Source: Arthrobacter sp. ISL-85
GTDB taxonomy: Bacteria; Actinomycetota; Actinomycetes; Actinomycetales; Micrococcaceae
Assembly: GCF_018613675.1 (NCBI RefSeq)
Contig: NZ_JAGGPQ010000016.1
Span: 1-64,000, forward strand
Direction of reading: 5' to 3'
Length of the DNA stretch: 64,000 bases
How positions within the stretch are numbered: the first letter of the stretch is position 1; each line of letters begins with the position of its first letter. The position numbers and the translations under genes were made by a program. Under the pieces are notes generated by a model, which was not told the origin of the DNA, searched no databases, and saw only the letters and a list, made by a program, of their open reading frames with translations. Positions 1-8,602 of the stretch are shown here, one piece after another.

Positions 1-87
1 AAAGTTGCCGCTCACAGTCCCAAGAGTCGTTCCGGGTCAACGTTTAGTCGTATCGTGTCGTCGTAGGCGTTCGCCGCCCAACGTTCT

Positions 88-321
88 TCACGAAGAGTAC
101 GGACCAGTTGCCAACGTGTCGGGAACATACCAAGTGAGGTGGAAACGAGCCTGATCCTTCAGCAGCATCTGGTCCTGGTCAATCTGATTCCGGACGAATC
201 CAGTAAGCGAGATAAGTGCCGCCGCGACGGCCAGTAAGAAAGTCACCCAGTCCATGGCCTGAAAGTTGCTAAAAAAAAGTTTCCTATTGCCTCGACCATC
301 AATCTCCCCCTGCGCTGTCAT
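88..321 (-). CDS. Small single-pass membrane protein, unknown
   Basis: A 77-aa protein with one hydrophobic stretch (about residues 26-44, WVTFLLAVAAALISLTGFV) followed by a short polar tail rich in Q and D. I do not recognise a family. Its start overlaps the end of the upstream HTH gene on the same strand by 23 bp in another frame, which suggests a two-gene transcript. An alternative start is the internal ATG at 255, just before the membrane segment. It could be an accessory-region orphan. Confidence 0.4.
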   Translation of the reverse strand: MTAQGEIDGRGNRKLFFSNFQAMDWVTFLLAVAAALISLTGFVRNQIDQDQMLLKDQARFHLTWYVPDTLATGPYSS

Positions 322-550
322 CGTGTTCTAGAGCCAGTTCACCTCTCGTGACCGGACCAGCGGTCTCAGCGTAAGTTCGCTCCGCATAGTCTTTGAGGTC
401 TCCAACGCTAATCCGCCACAAACCCCGTCCAATCTGAATCCCGCGCAGCTCGCCGCACTTCACAAGGCTCCGCACCAGGGGCAACCCGACGTTCAATTCC
501 TCAGCTACCTGCTCAATGGTCAAGAACCGGCGCTTCTCGGTTCCCGTCAC
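299..550 (-). CDS. Excisionase/BldC-like helix-turn-helix DNA-binding protein
   Basis: An 83-aa protein. Its core (RFLTIEQVAEELNV, then LVRSLVKCGELRGIQIGRG, then WRISVGDLKDY) is the standard order of the excisionase-family MerR-like winged HTH: helix-turn-helix, wing, then a closing helix. Such proteins bind DNA as small regulators or as recombination directionality factors. I chose the GTG at 550 because AGGAACGAGAA lies just upstream; an in-frame GTG at 577 would add nine residues. No integrase is visible nearby, so regulator and element remnant are both possible. Confidence 0.65.
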   Translation of the reverse strand: MTGTEKRRFLTIEQVAEELNVGLPLVRSLVKCGELRGIQIGRGLWRISVGDLKDYAERTYAETAGPVTRGELALEHDDSAGGD

Positions 551-1180
551 TTCTCGTTCCTGACGTGCAGCTGCCACCCGTCCGGGATCTGTGCCGAGAG
601 CTGGGCGGCCTTCCTCGCGTCAGGCTGCTTCTAAGTCAATGGTTTGGGTTTCCGTGGAGCGAAGGACGCCGACAACTTTCGCGGCTCCGCCCTTGCTGTC
701 GTCCAACAGGATTTTTCGACACCCCTACCCGCCAGTAAGTTAGACGGACCGTTCGGAGCTTTCCCCCAAGGAGCCGAACGGCTGAACGCAGGCCCCGCAC
801 GCATTCCCCCCCCGAGTGGTACGGGGCCTTCTTGGTGGTTAGTGGTTCCGTAGCACTCTTCGAGGATCAGACGAAGTTCGTACTCGAGGGCGCGGAGAAT
901 GAGCACGCCGGCCAGCGGCCGGATATCGTCCCAAGGACCGCCCGCAGATTCGTCTACGGCGGTGAGCCCAAGGTCATCGCCAAGGTGCCCCTGTTAGGCG
1001 GCGGGACGGTGAACGTGCAACGTCTCAACGGGAGGATTAGCCCAATGATCGGGGTGGATTTCAACACTTGGTCGAACAACGGGCGCCGGTATGGGAGGCA
1101 CCTAGGGCGGCAATTTGCTGCGGTAGAAAATCAGCGCTGGCTTTCGGCGCGAGCGCCCGGAGAAGTTGAACATGCCTAGG
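551..1180. other. Gene-poor stretch with two hairpins
   Basis: No convincing gene. Open frames exist on both strands (for example 832-1179 on the plus strand) but resemble no family. Two hairpins are visible. CCGTTCGG (749-756) pairs with CCGAACGG (774-781). AGGCCCCG (790-797) pairs with CGGGGCCT (822-829) and is followed by TCTT. Both could terminate transcription. The stretch adjoins duplicated, decayed sequence. Confidence 0.4.
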
Positions 1181-1185
1181 CCTTT

Positions 1186-1278
1186 GTGAAGAACACGGTG
1201 ACCTGGCTGTAGCCCGAAGACTCTTACCTCGTCAACTAGCGCTCGCCTGATACCGTGCGTGCCGCCGTCGTACTTCTG
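1186..1278 (+). pseudogene. Decayed copy of the 3' end of the 68-aa gene at 1997-2203
   Basis: The segment matches about 2150-2241. Both share an AAGAAC..GGTG block, then GACTCTTACCTC, then TCAACTAG, and 24 bp past the stop the identical GCCGTCGTACTTCTG. In frame it would read KN-V----PEDSYLVN-stop against KNLVRPPEPEDSYLIN-stop in the intact gene, but with an internal TAG. Spacing is conserved to within 1 bp, so this is a diverged duplication of the gene end plus its downstream DNA. The 5' half of the gene is absent. Confidence 0.65.
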
Positions 1279-1317
1279 CTGCGCCCAAACCCGCCGGTCC
1301 TGCTGCCCTTTCCTGAG

Positions 1318-1722
1318 GCGTGAATAATACGGAGTGCTGGGAACAATGGACATGCAGCGGCAGGCATCTGCCTGCGGCGACGGCGGCGGAGGAACTGGAC
1401 ATGACGAGGTCACACCGGAGCGTACGGCACGAGCCCGAAACGAGTGTTGAGCTGAACCCTTTGTTCAGCCGGCCGGGGGAGTCCACCATTTTTCCGCGGT
1501 TCACCATCCCGGACGGGGAGTCCCTGCCGGGCACCGCGTACCAGGTGGTCCATGACGAGGTGATGCTGGACGGCAACTCCCGCTTGAATTTGGCCACGTT
1601 CGTGGGGACCTGGATGGAACGGGAAGCCTCCCAGCTGTACGCGGAAACGTTCGACAAGAACATGATCGACAAGGACGAGTACCCGCAGACCGCGCTGATC
1701 GAGACCCGGTGCTGGCGGATGC
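1318..1722 (+). pseudogene. Truncated duplicate of the glutamate decarboxylase 5' region
   Basis: These 405 bases match 6234-6639, the leader and first 107 codons of the intact decarboxylase, with few substitutions and one 1-bp deletion before the start codon. The copied ATG is at 1401. Identity stops abruptly at 1722 after GCTGGCGGATGC. The frame then stays open through unrelated sequence to 1952, giving about 107 GadB-like residues plus 77 unrelated ones. The fragment lacks the PLP-binding lysine, so it cannot be a working decarboxylase. Confidence 0.9.
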
Positions 1723-1996
1723 CTTCAGGCCTTGGCGCTAGCGGGGGCTTATCGCCGTTCTGTCTGACGAGGCCTTGTCGACGGCGACCTAGGGACTCTC
1801 GATGTCCTGCAGCCCGGGACCCGGCCGGCGCACAGGGAGAGATCACCCCCCAACATGCCCGGAACCGCTGCACTCCGGGCCTGCCTGCAGAGAAGATCCC
1901 CGAATTTTTAGCATCGCTAAACCCAGTAGTGACCCGGTCTAAAGACAGGTAGCCGGTACGGGGGTGTTCCGGACTGCGGCCTCCTAGCCTTTCACC

Positions 1997-2203
1997 ATGA
2001 TGGAACTAATGGACGGTGGGCGCCGCCGTCGCCGCTCACCGAAGCGGGAAACCCTGGAGCTGGTGGGCTTCACTGCACTGTCGGTAACTGCCGCCGCGGT
2101 ATTGCTTCCCGCCATAGGGCTCAAGGCCTTGGCTGGAGCCCTGCCGTTCAGGAAGAACCTGGTGCGCCCGCCGGAGCCTGAGGACTCTTACCTCATCAAC
2201 TAG
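1997..2203 (+). CDS. Small membrane protein, unknown (68 aa)
   Basis: A 68-aa protein with a basic N-terminus (GGRRRRRSPKRE), one hydrophobic segment (about residues 24-48, VGFTALSVTAAAVLLPAIGLKALAG written as two runs: VGFTALSVTAAAVLL then PAIGLKALAG), and an acidic tail ending EDSYLIN. The positive-inside pattern suggests the N-terminus is cytoplasmic. A decayed copy of its end lies at 1186-1278, which supports a real gene with a duplication history. It is followed by a strong terminator. Function unknown. Confidence 0.6.
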   Translation: MMELMDGGRRRRRSPKRETLELVGFTALSVTAAAVLLPAIGLKALAGALPFRKNLVRPPEPEDSYLIN

Positions 2204-2372
2204 CACTCGGCTGGTTAGTGCGTGGCGCCGTCGTACTTCTGGCGTGCCCGCGCCTGTTGCCTGGTTCGCTTTGCCAAGGGTCCTGAACCCCGGCGTAAAG
2301 AAAACGTCAAGGTTTCGGCGTGAAGAGCAAATGCCGGCTGTTCCGACGTGCCAGACGGGTACCTTGGATGCA

Positions 2373-2413
2373 GTGTCGCCGCCTCATACCCCCCAATAAT
2401 GAGGCGGCGGCAC
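2373..2413 (+). terminator. Rho-independent terminator
   Basis: A 15-bp stem (2373-2387 with 2399-2413, one G-T wobble) and 11-nt loop, followed on the plus strand by GTTTTATT. It fits termination of the 68-aa gene. It lies close to the end of the convergent membrane-protein gene and may serve both. Confidence 0.8.
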
Positions 2414-2450
2414 GTTTTATTCTTCGGCGAGACCGGTTGTGCCGGGCCGG

Positions 2451-3290
2451 TCAGGCCCTCCGGCCCACAACAGACTCCCGGGCTACCATGGCCGCGATGC
2501 ACACCGCAAGTCCCATGGTGACAATTCCCGTTCCCCAGCCCAGGCCGCCGCGGTCGGCGGACACGGCGGTCCAGTCGGCGAAGGACGCGCCCAACGGGCG
2601 GGTGAGGATATACGCGAACCAGAAGGCGGGGATGGCAGCGACCCATCCGCGCCAGTAAGCCAGTGCGGCCACGGCGATTACCGCCGCGAAAACGAGTCCC
2701 GACGCGAAGTAGCCAAGGTCCAGGCTGTACGCGGTCATGTCGCCGGTGGCGGTGCCCAGGGCGAACGTTGTCAGCACGGCTGCCCAGTAGAACATTTCGC
2801 GGCGCTTGGTATCCACACTGTGGATGGACAGCGTCCCCTCGGTCCGGTACCAGATGACGAAGACGGCGGACAGCACGGCCAGGAAGAACACTGCCGACGC
2901 CACGTACGGCACACCCAACACCACATGCACCGCGTCCGCCGCCATGGTGCCGAACACGCTGACCATCACCACCGCCAGCCAGTACACCCAGGCAACATAG
3001 CGGCGAACGGCGAACTGCAGGATCAGCGCTCCGGCGAGGCCCATGCCCCCGAGGGCCAGCGCCACGGCCGGGTCCAGCTGGTGGACCAGGAAGTCGGAGG
3101 CGGTCTCGCCCATCCCGGTGGTGAGCACTTTGGCCACCCAGAACCACGCGGTGATTTCCGGGACCTTGGCCAGGGCTGTGCGCACCGGGGCGCCCGTTCG
3201 TGTGCCCGTCATCGTTGTGGTGCTGCCGGGGTCGTGGGCCGCTGGCGTGCTGCGGTCCTGCGGGATGTTCTGCTGGGGAGGTTCGGTCAT
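2451..3290 (-). CDS. DUF347-repeat integral membrane protein (COG4705-like)
   Basis: A 279-aa protein. After a Pro/Thr-rich N-terminus of about 36 residues come roughly eight hydrophobic segments holding four versions of the DUF347 signature: TTGMGETASDFL, GTMAADAVHV, GTATGDMTAYSL and RPLGASFADW. This is the usual pattern of the uncharacterised membrane-anchored family COG4705. Biochemical function is not established for the family; transport has been suggested from topology only. It is monocistronic and convergent with the 68-aa gene. Confidence 0.85.
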   Translation of the reverse strand: MTEPPQQNIPQDRSTPAAHDPGSTTTMTGTRTGAPVRTALAKVPEITAWFWVAKVLTTGMGETASDFLVHQLDPAVALALGGMGLAGALILQFAVRRYVAWVYWLAVVMVSVFGTMAADAVHVVLGVPYVASAVFFLAVLSAVFVIWYRTEGTLSIHSVDTKRREMFYWAAVLTTFALGTATGDMTAYSLDLGYFASGLVFAAVIAVAALAYWRGWVAAIPAFWFAYILTRPLGASFADWTAVSADRGGLGWGTGIVTMGLAVCIAAMVARESVVGRRA

Positions 3291-3773
3291 GCCGAGATTG
3301 TCCCCTGCGGACCCGGCAGGAACCTGAGTGCGATGTGCATTGCGGACGAAGGAGACAGGCCCCGCACCCCCGCCAGTTCACCGGCTGTGGTGACCACCCG
3401 CCGTCGTACGCACTGCGTAACATAGCCCGCCTGGGCAACTGAGTCTCCCAGCCTCTGCCGCCTAAGGCGCATCCCGCGCCATTCCAAAGCTTGCTTACTG
3501 TTGCGTCTACGGGTAACGTCTACAGTGTAGAGAAGTTGTCGACATGATTTTAGTAAAGGGATCAGCGTTTGCAGAGCCGCAACGGCCGCTCGCCCCTACA
3601 AGAAAAACTACATGTCCACGTATGCGGCGCTTCTCAACCGCCCATCTTTGAATCACCCCGCCGGCTTCTCCTCAAGGTGCCGGCAACCGCCCCGGGACCC
3701 TGTGCAAGGCCTTGGGCTTGAACCCGCTGTAGCCGAACGGCGGACCTCTGCACCTTGCTTGAAAAGAGCCATC
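3291..3773 (+). promoter_or_regulatory. Upstream region of the small-protein/lipid-kinase operon
   Basis: This 480-bp gap contains no convincing gene. It holds CTACAGTGTAG (3520-3530), an interrupted palindrome of operator size, and TGCTTACTGTTG (3492-3503), a motif that recurs before two other operons in the window. A frame open from 3612 joins the next gene but has no good upstream ribosome site. Confidence 0.4.
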
Positions 3774-4025
3774 ATGGCGCACTCGCAGATTGACCAGTTC
3801 CTCCAAGAAGCCACCTGCCCGGACCACGAGTCCGGACGAACCCTTGACAACGACACCCTGTACGGCTTGTACACCAGCTGGTGCCAGCTGTCCCAGCAGC
3901 AGCCCCAGGACGAGCACATCTTCTTTGAAGCGATGAGCCAGAGCCTCCGCCCCGGCCAATGCCTGCGCATGATGGGGCCGGCCGCGGCCGACTACATCCT
4001 GTGCAGCTACCGGGCCGTGGTGTGA
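3774..4025 (+). CDS. Small hypothetical protein (83 aa)
   Basis: Starts at ATG 3774 behind GAAAAGAG and encodes 83 aa. The central LYGLYTSWCQLSQQQPQDEH followed by IFFEAM weakly recalls the winged-helix segment at the end of phage-type primases, but the protein is far too short to be one and I do not claim that function. Its stop overlaps the GTG of the next gene, so the two are translationally coupled. A longer form starting at 3612 is possible but has no good ribosome site. Confidence 0.6.
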   Translation: MAHSQIDQFLQEATCPDHESGRTLDNDTLYGLYTSWCQLSQQQPQDEHIFFEAMSQSLRPGQCLRMMGPAAADYILCSYRAVV

Positions 4026-4450
4026 GCTTTCCCGTCACCCCTGCCTCGTACAGCTACGTCCCCAGGCACACCCTCCAGCCACACGGAAAACACCCCTGGT
4101 GCGCACAGTGCGACACCGACTTCCACCTGGTGGTTGACTCGCCGGCCGTCCAGAACCCCCGCGCCTCCACCATCGCCGTTGCCGTCCACTGTTCGCAGTG
4201 CTCCCGGTCCAGGGTGCTGGAGACCACGGCAGAGTACGTGGCAGCCCTTCCCTCCCAGGACCTCGGTCCCCGTGAAACCCCAAGGAGTACCCCACAGATG
4301 ACGAACAACGCCTGCACCCAGCCCACTTCCGCTGCCGCCCACCAACCCCGCACCGCCGTGGAACACTACGACCTCACGCCCGCCGGCCTCTCTGACGCCC
4401 CGGCCCAGCAGCAGGACCTCGACAGCCTGGTCCACACCGGCAACAGCTAG
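4022..4450 (+). CDS. Zinc-ribbon-like small protein
   Basis: A 142-aa protein starting at GTG 4022, overlapping the previous stop by 4 bp. Its N-terminal half has two CxxC knuckles, HPWCAQCDTDFH and VHCSQCSRSR, about 31 residues apart, which is a zinc-ribbon arrangement. The C-terminal half is low-complexity Thr/Pro/Ala/Gln and probably disordered. It lies 9 bp upstream of the lipid-kinase gene, so the three form an operon. A role in binding nucleic acid or protein is inference only. Confidence 0.65.
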   Translation: MSFPVTPASYSYVPRHTLQPHGKHPWCAQCDTDFHLVVDSPAVQNPRASTIAVAVHCSQCSRSRVLETTAEYVAALPSQDLGPRETPRSTPQMTNNACTQPTSAAAHQPRTAVEHYDLTPAGLSDAPAQQQDLDSLVHTGNS

Positions 4451-4459
4451 GAAACACCA

Positions 4460-5359
4460 ATGAACACCCCGCGGACCTTCCGGTCCATAGCGATCATCTT
4501 CAACCCCAACAGCACCGGCGACGCCCCCGCGCTCGCCGGGCAGCTGAGGGACAGCCTCAACGGTCTGCTTCCCTACGCGCCGGACATCGGGCTCCAGCCC
4601 ACCAACCACGCCGGGCATGCCGTGCAGCTGGCCCGCGAGGCTGCTGCCGGCGGCGGTGACGTGCTGGTGGTCTCGGTCAGTGGGGACGGCGGGTACAACG
4701 AGGTGGTGAACGGCGTCATGCAGGCCGGAAACCCGGACGCAGTCTGCGCCGTCATGGCCGCCGGCAACGCCAACGACCACCGGCGCACCACCCGCACGGT
4801 ACCCCTGGAACAGGCCATTGCCGCAGGCGATGTCCGGCGAATGGACCTCCTGCGGATTACCACGGGTGAGCCGGGTGACGCTCCTGAGGAGTACGCCCAC
4901 TCCTACATCGGCTTCGGCCTGACCCCCGTCATGGCCATCGGCCTGGAGAAGGGCAGCAAGGGCGCACTAAAGGAGACATTCTCCGTGGTCCGCACGTTCT
5001 CCAAGTTCAAGCCTTTCGAAATCGTGCCCACCGGCGGCAAACGGCAAAAGTTCGACAGCCTGGTGCTGGCCAACATCGCCCAGATGGCCAAGTACGCCAC
5101 CCTGAGCGAGGCCGACGACAAGCTGGCGGACGGCAAGTTCGAGGTGGTGCTCTTCCCGCACAGGTCCAAGCTGCGGGTCCTGCTGACCGCGCTGCGGGCG
5201 GCCACCAAGGGGCTGGGGGACCAGCCCAGCGTCAGCAGCTACGGGTTTACCACGCTTAAGCCCATGCCGTACCAGATCGACGGGGAGGTGAGGTCGCTCG
5301 ACGCCGACACGCTGGTCACCGTCCATAGCGCACCTGCCGCGCTGGCCACTTTAGGGTAG
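4460..5359 (+). CDS. Diacylglycerol kinase-family lipid kinase
   Basis: A 299-aa protein with the DAGK catalytic fold. The N-terminal strand IAIIFNPNSTGDA is followed by the nucleotide-binding loop SGDGGYNEVVNG (G75-D76-G77-G78), matching the family GGDGTxNEV with T replaced by G. AAGNANDHRR replaces the usual GTxNDFAR block. Length is normal for YegS/DgkB-like proteins. The altered GDGT and GTxND positions could change activity or substrate. It probably phosphorylates diacylglycerol or a related lipid at the membrane. It is the third gene of an operon with two small proteins. Confidence 0.85.
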   Translation: MNTPRTFRSIAIIFNPNSTGDAPALAGQLRDSLNGLLPYAPDIGLQPTNHAGHAVQLAREAAAGGGDVLVVSVSGDGGYNEVVNGVMQAGNPDAVCAVMAAGNANDHRRTTRTVPLEQAIAAGDVRRMDLLRITTGEPGDAPEEYAHSYIGFGLTPVMAIGLEKGSKGALKETFSVVRTFSKFKPFEIVPTGGKRQKFDSLVLANIAQMAKYATLSEADDKLADGKFEVVLFPHRSKLRVLLTALRAATKGLGDQPSVSSYGFTTLKPMPYQIDGEVRSLDADTLVTVHSAPAALATLG

Positions 5360-5397
5360 TGAATCGCTCGCAGTATTTTGAATCGAAAGGGACCACG

Positions 5398-6219
5398 GTG
5401 CACGGCGCAACCCATCAAACACCCGACGCTGAACCGGGGCGCTCTCGCCTGCGGCTGCCCGGAACGGGTCCCCGCCCCACCCCCAGGATCGTCACCACCG
5501 GCGGACTCACCTCCCACGTCCATTTCCTGGCCGGTCCGGCGGCTTCCACCCGCCAGGTCTTTGTGCTGCTGCACGGCATCGGAATGTCCCACCGCTACTA
5601 CCGGCGCCTGCAGCTTCTGCTGGCCCGCCACGGCGATACGTTAGCCATCGACCTCCCCGGCTTCGGCGGCACACCCACTCCGGACCGCCAGCTGTCCGTG
5701 GCCGACTATGCGGCGCATGCGGCTGCTGTCCTGGAGAAGATGGGGGCCCGGCGCGTTGTAGTGGTGGGGCAGTCCATGGGGACGCAGTTCGCCACCGAGC
5801 TCGCCGTCCAGCGGCCGGACCTGGTTTCCCACGTGGCGCTGCTGGGCCCGGTGGTGGACCCGTCCCGCCGCACCGTTCTTCAGCAGTCCCTGTCCTTGGG
5901 GGTGGACTGCCTGAAGGAGAGCCCGCTGGCGAATGCCGTGGTCTTCACCGACTACGCCCGTTCCGGGATGCGCTGGTACCTCACCGAGGTGCCCGTCATG
6001 ATGGGCTACGACCTCGACGCGCGGCTGGCCCTGGTGAGCCAGCCCGTCACCGTGATCCGCGGCTCCCGGGACCCCATTGCGCCGCGGGACTGGTGCGAGA
6101 AGCTGGCTGCCACGGCGCCTCACGGACGCTTCCTGGAGATTCCCGGCAAGCCGCACCTGGTCCAGCACGGCGGGGCGGCCGGCGTCGCCGCAGAAATCCT
6201 GAGGCTCGCCGCGTCCTAA
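5398..6219 (+). CDS. Alpha/beta hydrolase
   Basis: A 273-aa alpha/beta hydrolase. The oxyanion segment LLHGIGMSHRYY, the nucleophile elbow GQSMG (Ser126) and the late histidine in GKPHLVQHGG are all visible, with an acidic residue near SRDPIAP as the likely third triad member. I chose GTG 5398 because GAAAGG sits 7 bp upstream; GTG 5359 would overlap the preceding stop by one base and add 13 residues. Substrate is unknown. Its position directly after the lipid kinase suggests co-transcription and possibly lipid or ester turnover. Confidence 0.85.
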   Translation: MHGATHQTPDAEPGRSRLRLPGTGPRPTPRIVTTGGLTSHVHFLAGPAASTRQVFVLLHGIGMSHRYYRRLQLLLARHGDTLAIDLPGFGGTPTPDRQLSVADYAAHAAAVLEKMGARRVVVVGQSMGTQFATELAVQRPDLVSHVALLGPVVDPSRRTVLQQSLSLGVDCLKESPLANAVVFTDYARSGMRWYLTEVPVMMGYDLDARLALVSQPVTVIRGSRDPIAPRDWCEKLAATAPHGRFLEIPGKPHLVQHGGAAGVAAEILRLAAS

Positions 6220-6317
6220 GGCTTCCTCCGGGTGCGTGAATAATACGGAGTGCTGGGAACAATGGATACGCAGCGGCAGGCGTCCGCCTGCGGCGACGGC
6301 GGGCGGAGGAACTGGAC

Positions 6318-7718
6318 ATGACGAGGTCACACCGGAGCGTACGGCACGAGCCCGAAACGAGCGTTGAGCTGAACCCGTTGTTCAGCCGGCCGGGGGAGTC
6401 CACCATCTTTCCGCGGTTCACCATCCCGGACGGGGAGTCCCTGCCGGGCACCGCGTACCAGGTGGTCCACGACGAGGTGATGCTGGACGGCAACTCCCGC
6501 CTGAACCTGGCCACGTTCGTGGGGACCTGGATGGAACGGGAAGCCTCCCAGCTCTATGCGGAAACGTTCGACAAGAACATGATCGACAAGGACGAGTACC
6601 CGCAGACCGCGCTGATCGAGACCCGGTGCTGGCGGATGCTCGCCGATCTCTGGAACGCCCCGGACCCGGCGGTGACCGTCGGCACCTCAACTGTTGGATC
6701 CTCCGAGGCGTGCATGCTCGCGGGCCTGGCCCTCAAGCGCCGGTGGCAACACCGCCGTCGTGCGGCTAAAAAGCCCACGGACGCGCCGAACATTATCCTC
6801 AGCTCCGCCGTGCAGGTGTGCTGGGAGAAGTTCTGCAACTACTGGGAGGTGGAGGCCCGCTACGTGCCGGTGTCCGCGGAACACCCCACCCTGGACGGCC
6901 ATGACCTGGACACCTACGTGGATGAGAACACCATCGGCGTTGTGGCCATCATGGGCGTCACCTACACCGGCGCCTACGAACCCGTGGAGCAGATCTCCGC
7001 CGCCCTGGACAGGATCCAGGCCAGCACCGGCCTGGACATCCCCATCCACGTGGACGGCGCCTCCGGGGCCATGGTGGCGCCCTTCCTGCAGCCGGAACTG
7101 GTGTGGGACTTCCGGCTCCCCAGGGTGGCCTCCATCAACACCTCCGGCCACAAGTACGGGCTGGTGTACCCCGGCCTGGGCTGGATCGTGTGGCGGGACC
7201 AGCAGTCCCTCCCTGACGACCTGGTGTTCCACGTCAGCTACCTGGGCGGGGACATGCCCACCTTCGCCCTGAACTTCTCCCGGCCGGGCGCCCAGGTGCT
7301 GCTGCAGTACTACCTGTTCCTCCGGCTGGGCTTTGCCGGCTACAGGTCCGTGCAGGCAAGCTCGCGCGACGTTGCCCTCTACCTTTCGCACGAGATCGGC
7401 GCCATGGACGCCTTCACCTTGTGGAGCGACGGGTCCGACATCCCGGTCTTCGCGTGGCAGCTCACCGACGGCCACACCCAAAACTGGAACCTGCACCACC
7501 TCTCCGAGCGCCTGCGCATGAACGGCTGGCTGGTCCCCGCCTACCCGTTGCCCGACGGCCTCAGCGAAATCACCGTGCAACGGATCGTGGTCCGCAACGG
7601 CTTCACCCGGGACCTGGCAGCCAGTTTCCTGGACGACCTTAAGAAGGAAGTGGCCTACCTGGACGCCCTGGAAACGCCCATGCCCGCGGAGAAACAGAAG
7701 GAAGCCTTCCACCACTAG
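6318..7718 (+). CDS. gadB: Glutamate decarboxylase (PLP-dependent)
   Basis: A 466-aa group II decarboxylase of normal GAD length. It converts glutamate to GABA and CO2 and consumes a proton. Visible family features: [11 protein letters not shown] near the N-terminus, [19 protein letters not shown] for cofactor-phosphate binding, [13 protein letters not shown] with the PLP-contacting Asp, and SGHKYG carrying the Schiff-base lysine (K279). I see no GABA antiporter gene next to it. The promoter and first 107 codons are duplicated as a dead fragment at 1318-1722. GAATAATACGG about 80 bp upstream of the start may include the -10 region. Confidence 0.95.
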   Translation: MTRSHRSVRHEPETSVELNPLFSRPGESTIFPRFTIPDGESLPGTAYQVVHDEVMLDGNSRLNLATFVGTWMEREASQLYAETFDKNMIDKDEYPQTALIETRCWRMLADLWNAPDPAVTVGTSTVGSSEACMLAGLALKRRWQHRRRAAKKPTDAPNIILSSAVQVCWEKFCNYWEVEARYVPVSAEHPTLDGHDLDTYVDENTIGVVAIMGVTYTGAYEPVEQISAALDRIQASTGLDIPIHVDGASGAMVAPFLQPELVWDFRLPRVASINTSGHKYGLVYPGLGWIVWRDQQSLPDDLVFHVSYLGGDMPTFALNFSRPGAQVLLQYYLFLRLGFAGYRSVQASSRDVALYLSHEIGAMDAFTLWSDGSDIPVFAWQLTDGHTQNWNLHHLSERLRMNGWLVPAYPLPDGLSEITVQRIVVRNGFTRDLAASFLDDLKKEVAYLDALETPMPAEKQKEAFHH

Positions 7719-7844
7719 CCGGTCCTGCAGCCGCAATTCGAGTACCCACTACTCGTGTGCCCGCCTGCGCCCGCCGCATAACGTCGGAGTTGGTTCGGAA
7801 ATGGACTGACGTGCAAGGGGGAGCATAGGTATGGGCAGGAAACC

Positions 7845-8267
7845 GTGTGCGCCGAAGGCACTGGGGCAGCCGTGAACCAGGAGGACGGCCACAGCCTGCC
7901 CCTGCTGGATGACTCGGTGCTGGCACGGCTGCGCGCTGAAACTGACGATGACGACGGGATCTGGAAAGTTTTCGTGCAGAACTTCATCGAGCAGATGCCC
8001 CCGAGGATCGAGAAGCTGCGCAGCACACTGACAAGCGGCGACGCCAAAAGCGCGCTGACCGCCGTACTCAGCCTCCGGACATCGGCGCAAATGGTGGGAG
8101 CCCTGCAGCTGGCCGCAATTGCCCTGGAACTGGAACAGGCAATTCGCGGGGCGGCCACAGGATCGGACCCGGCCGCCGTGCTGCCGGGACTTGCTGCCAA
8201 GTATCTTCGCAGGCTAGTAAATACCGGCCAACGCACCACCAGCCAGCTGGAGACGGTCATCAAATAG
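7845..8267 (+). CDS. Hpt-like domain protein lacking the phosphoacceptor histidine
   Basis: A 140-aa protein, nearly all a helical bundle of Hpt type: FIEQMPPRIEKLRSTLTSGD, then VLSLRTSAQMVGALQLAA, then ALELEQAIRGA. In a working histidine phosphotransfer domain the middle helix reads AHxLKGxA; here the histidine position is leucine and LKG is replaced by LRT. The fold may be kept without phosphotransfer, for binding a response regulator or kinase. GTG 7845 with AGGA upstream is the likely start; GTG 7872 is an alternative. Stand-alone gene. Confidence 0.6.
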   Translation: MCAEGTGAAVNQEDGHSLPLLDDSVLARLRAETDDDDGIWKVFVQNFIEQMPPRIEKLRSTLTSGDAKSALTAVLSLRTSAQMVGALQLAAIALELEQAIRGAATGSDPAAVLPGLAAKYLRRLVNTGQRTTSQLETVIK

Positions 8268-8397
8268 TGTTTGCCAGCGCCTCCACGGCGTCCAATGATG
8301 CGCTTCCGTGCAGCGTCGCCGGGCAGGTATCCCTGCGGGCAGATTCAGGTATTTTCTACTGGTCCAATTCGCCGGGCAGCCGCCTACCCTGCATCCA

Positions 8398-8549
8398 TGC
8401 TGAACACAGTGCTTCGAAGTTTTCGACCTAAGCCAAAATGCAGGTTTTGCGGCTCGGCGCTGCCGCAAACCCCCACTGCGATCTTCTGCTCCCGGGACTG
8501 CTACGACCGCTATCACGCCCTGGAGGACACGCCCCACCAGGGCCAATAG
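8398..8549 (+). CDS. Tiny zinc-finger protein (50 aa)
   Basis: A 50-aa basic protein with CRFCGSALPQ followed by IFCSRDCYDRYH: two cysteine pairs, CxxC and CxxxC, with the FCS signature of small zinc-binding proteins (MYM/FCS-like ribbons). Translation begins at ATG 8398; no strong ribosome site is obvious. It sits 53 bp before the amidotransferase gene on the same strand. Function unknown; nucleic-acid or protein binding through zinc is a family-level guess. Confidence 0.5.
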
Positions 8550-8602
8550 CCGCATGACATTGCCTCGATTTTGGGGGAACGTTGCATTCCTAGGAGCGTC
8601 AC

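Noticed and set aside
88..577. Active integrative element at the left edge
   Set aside because: An excisionase-like HTH is present but no integrase, attachment repeat or replication gene is visible.
3612..3773. Upstream extension of the 83-aa gene
   Set aside because: No convincing ribosome site and the extra residues look non-coding; retained only as an alternative.
6687..7736. 349-codon minus-strand frame opposite gadB
   Set aside because: No family motifs; the plus strand encodes a complete decarboxylase.
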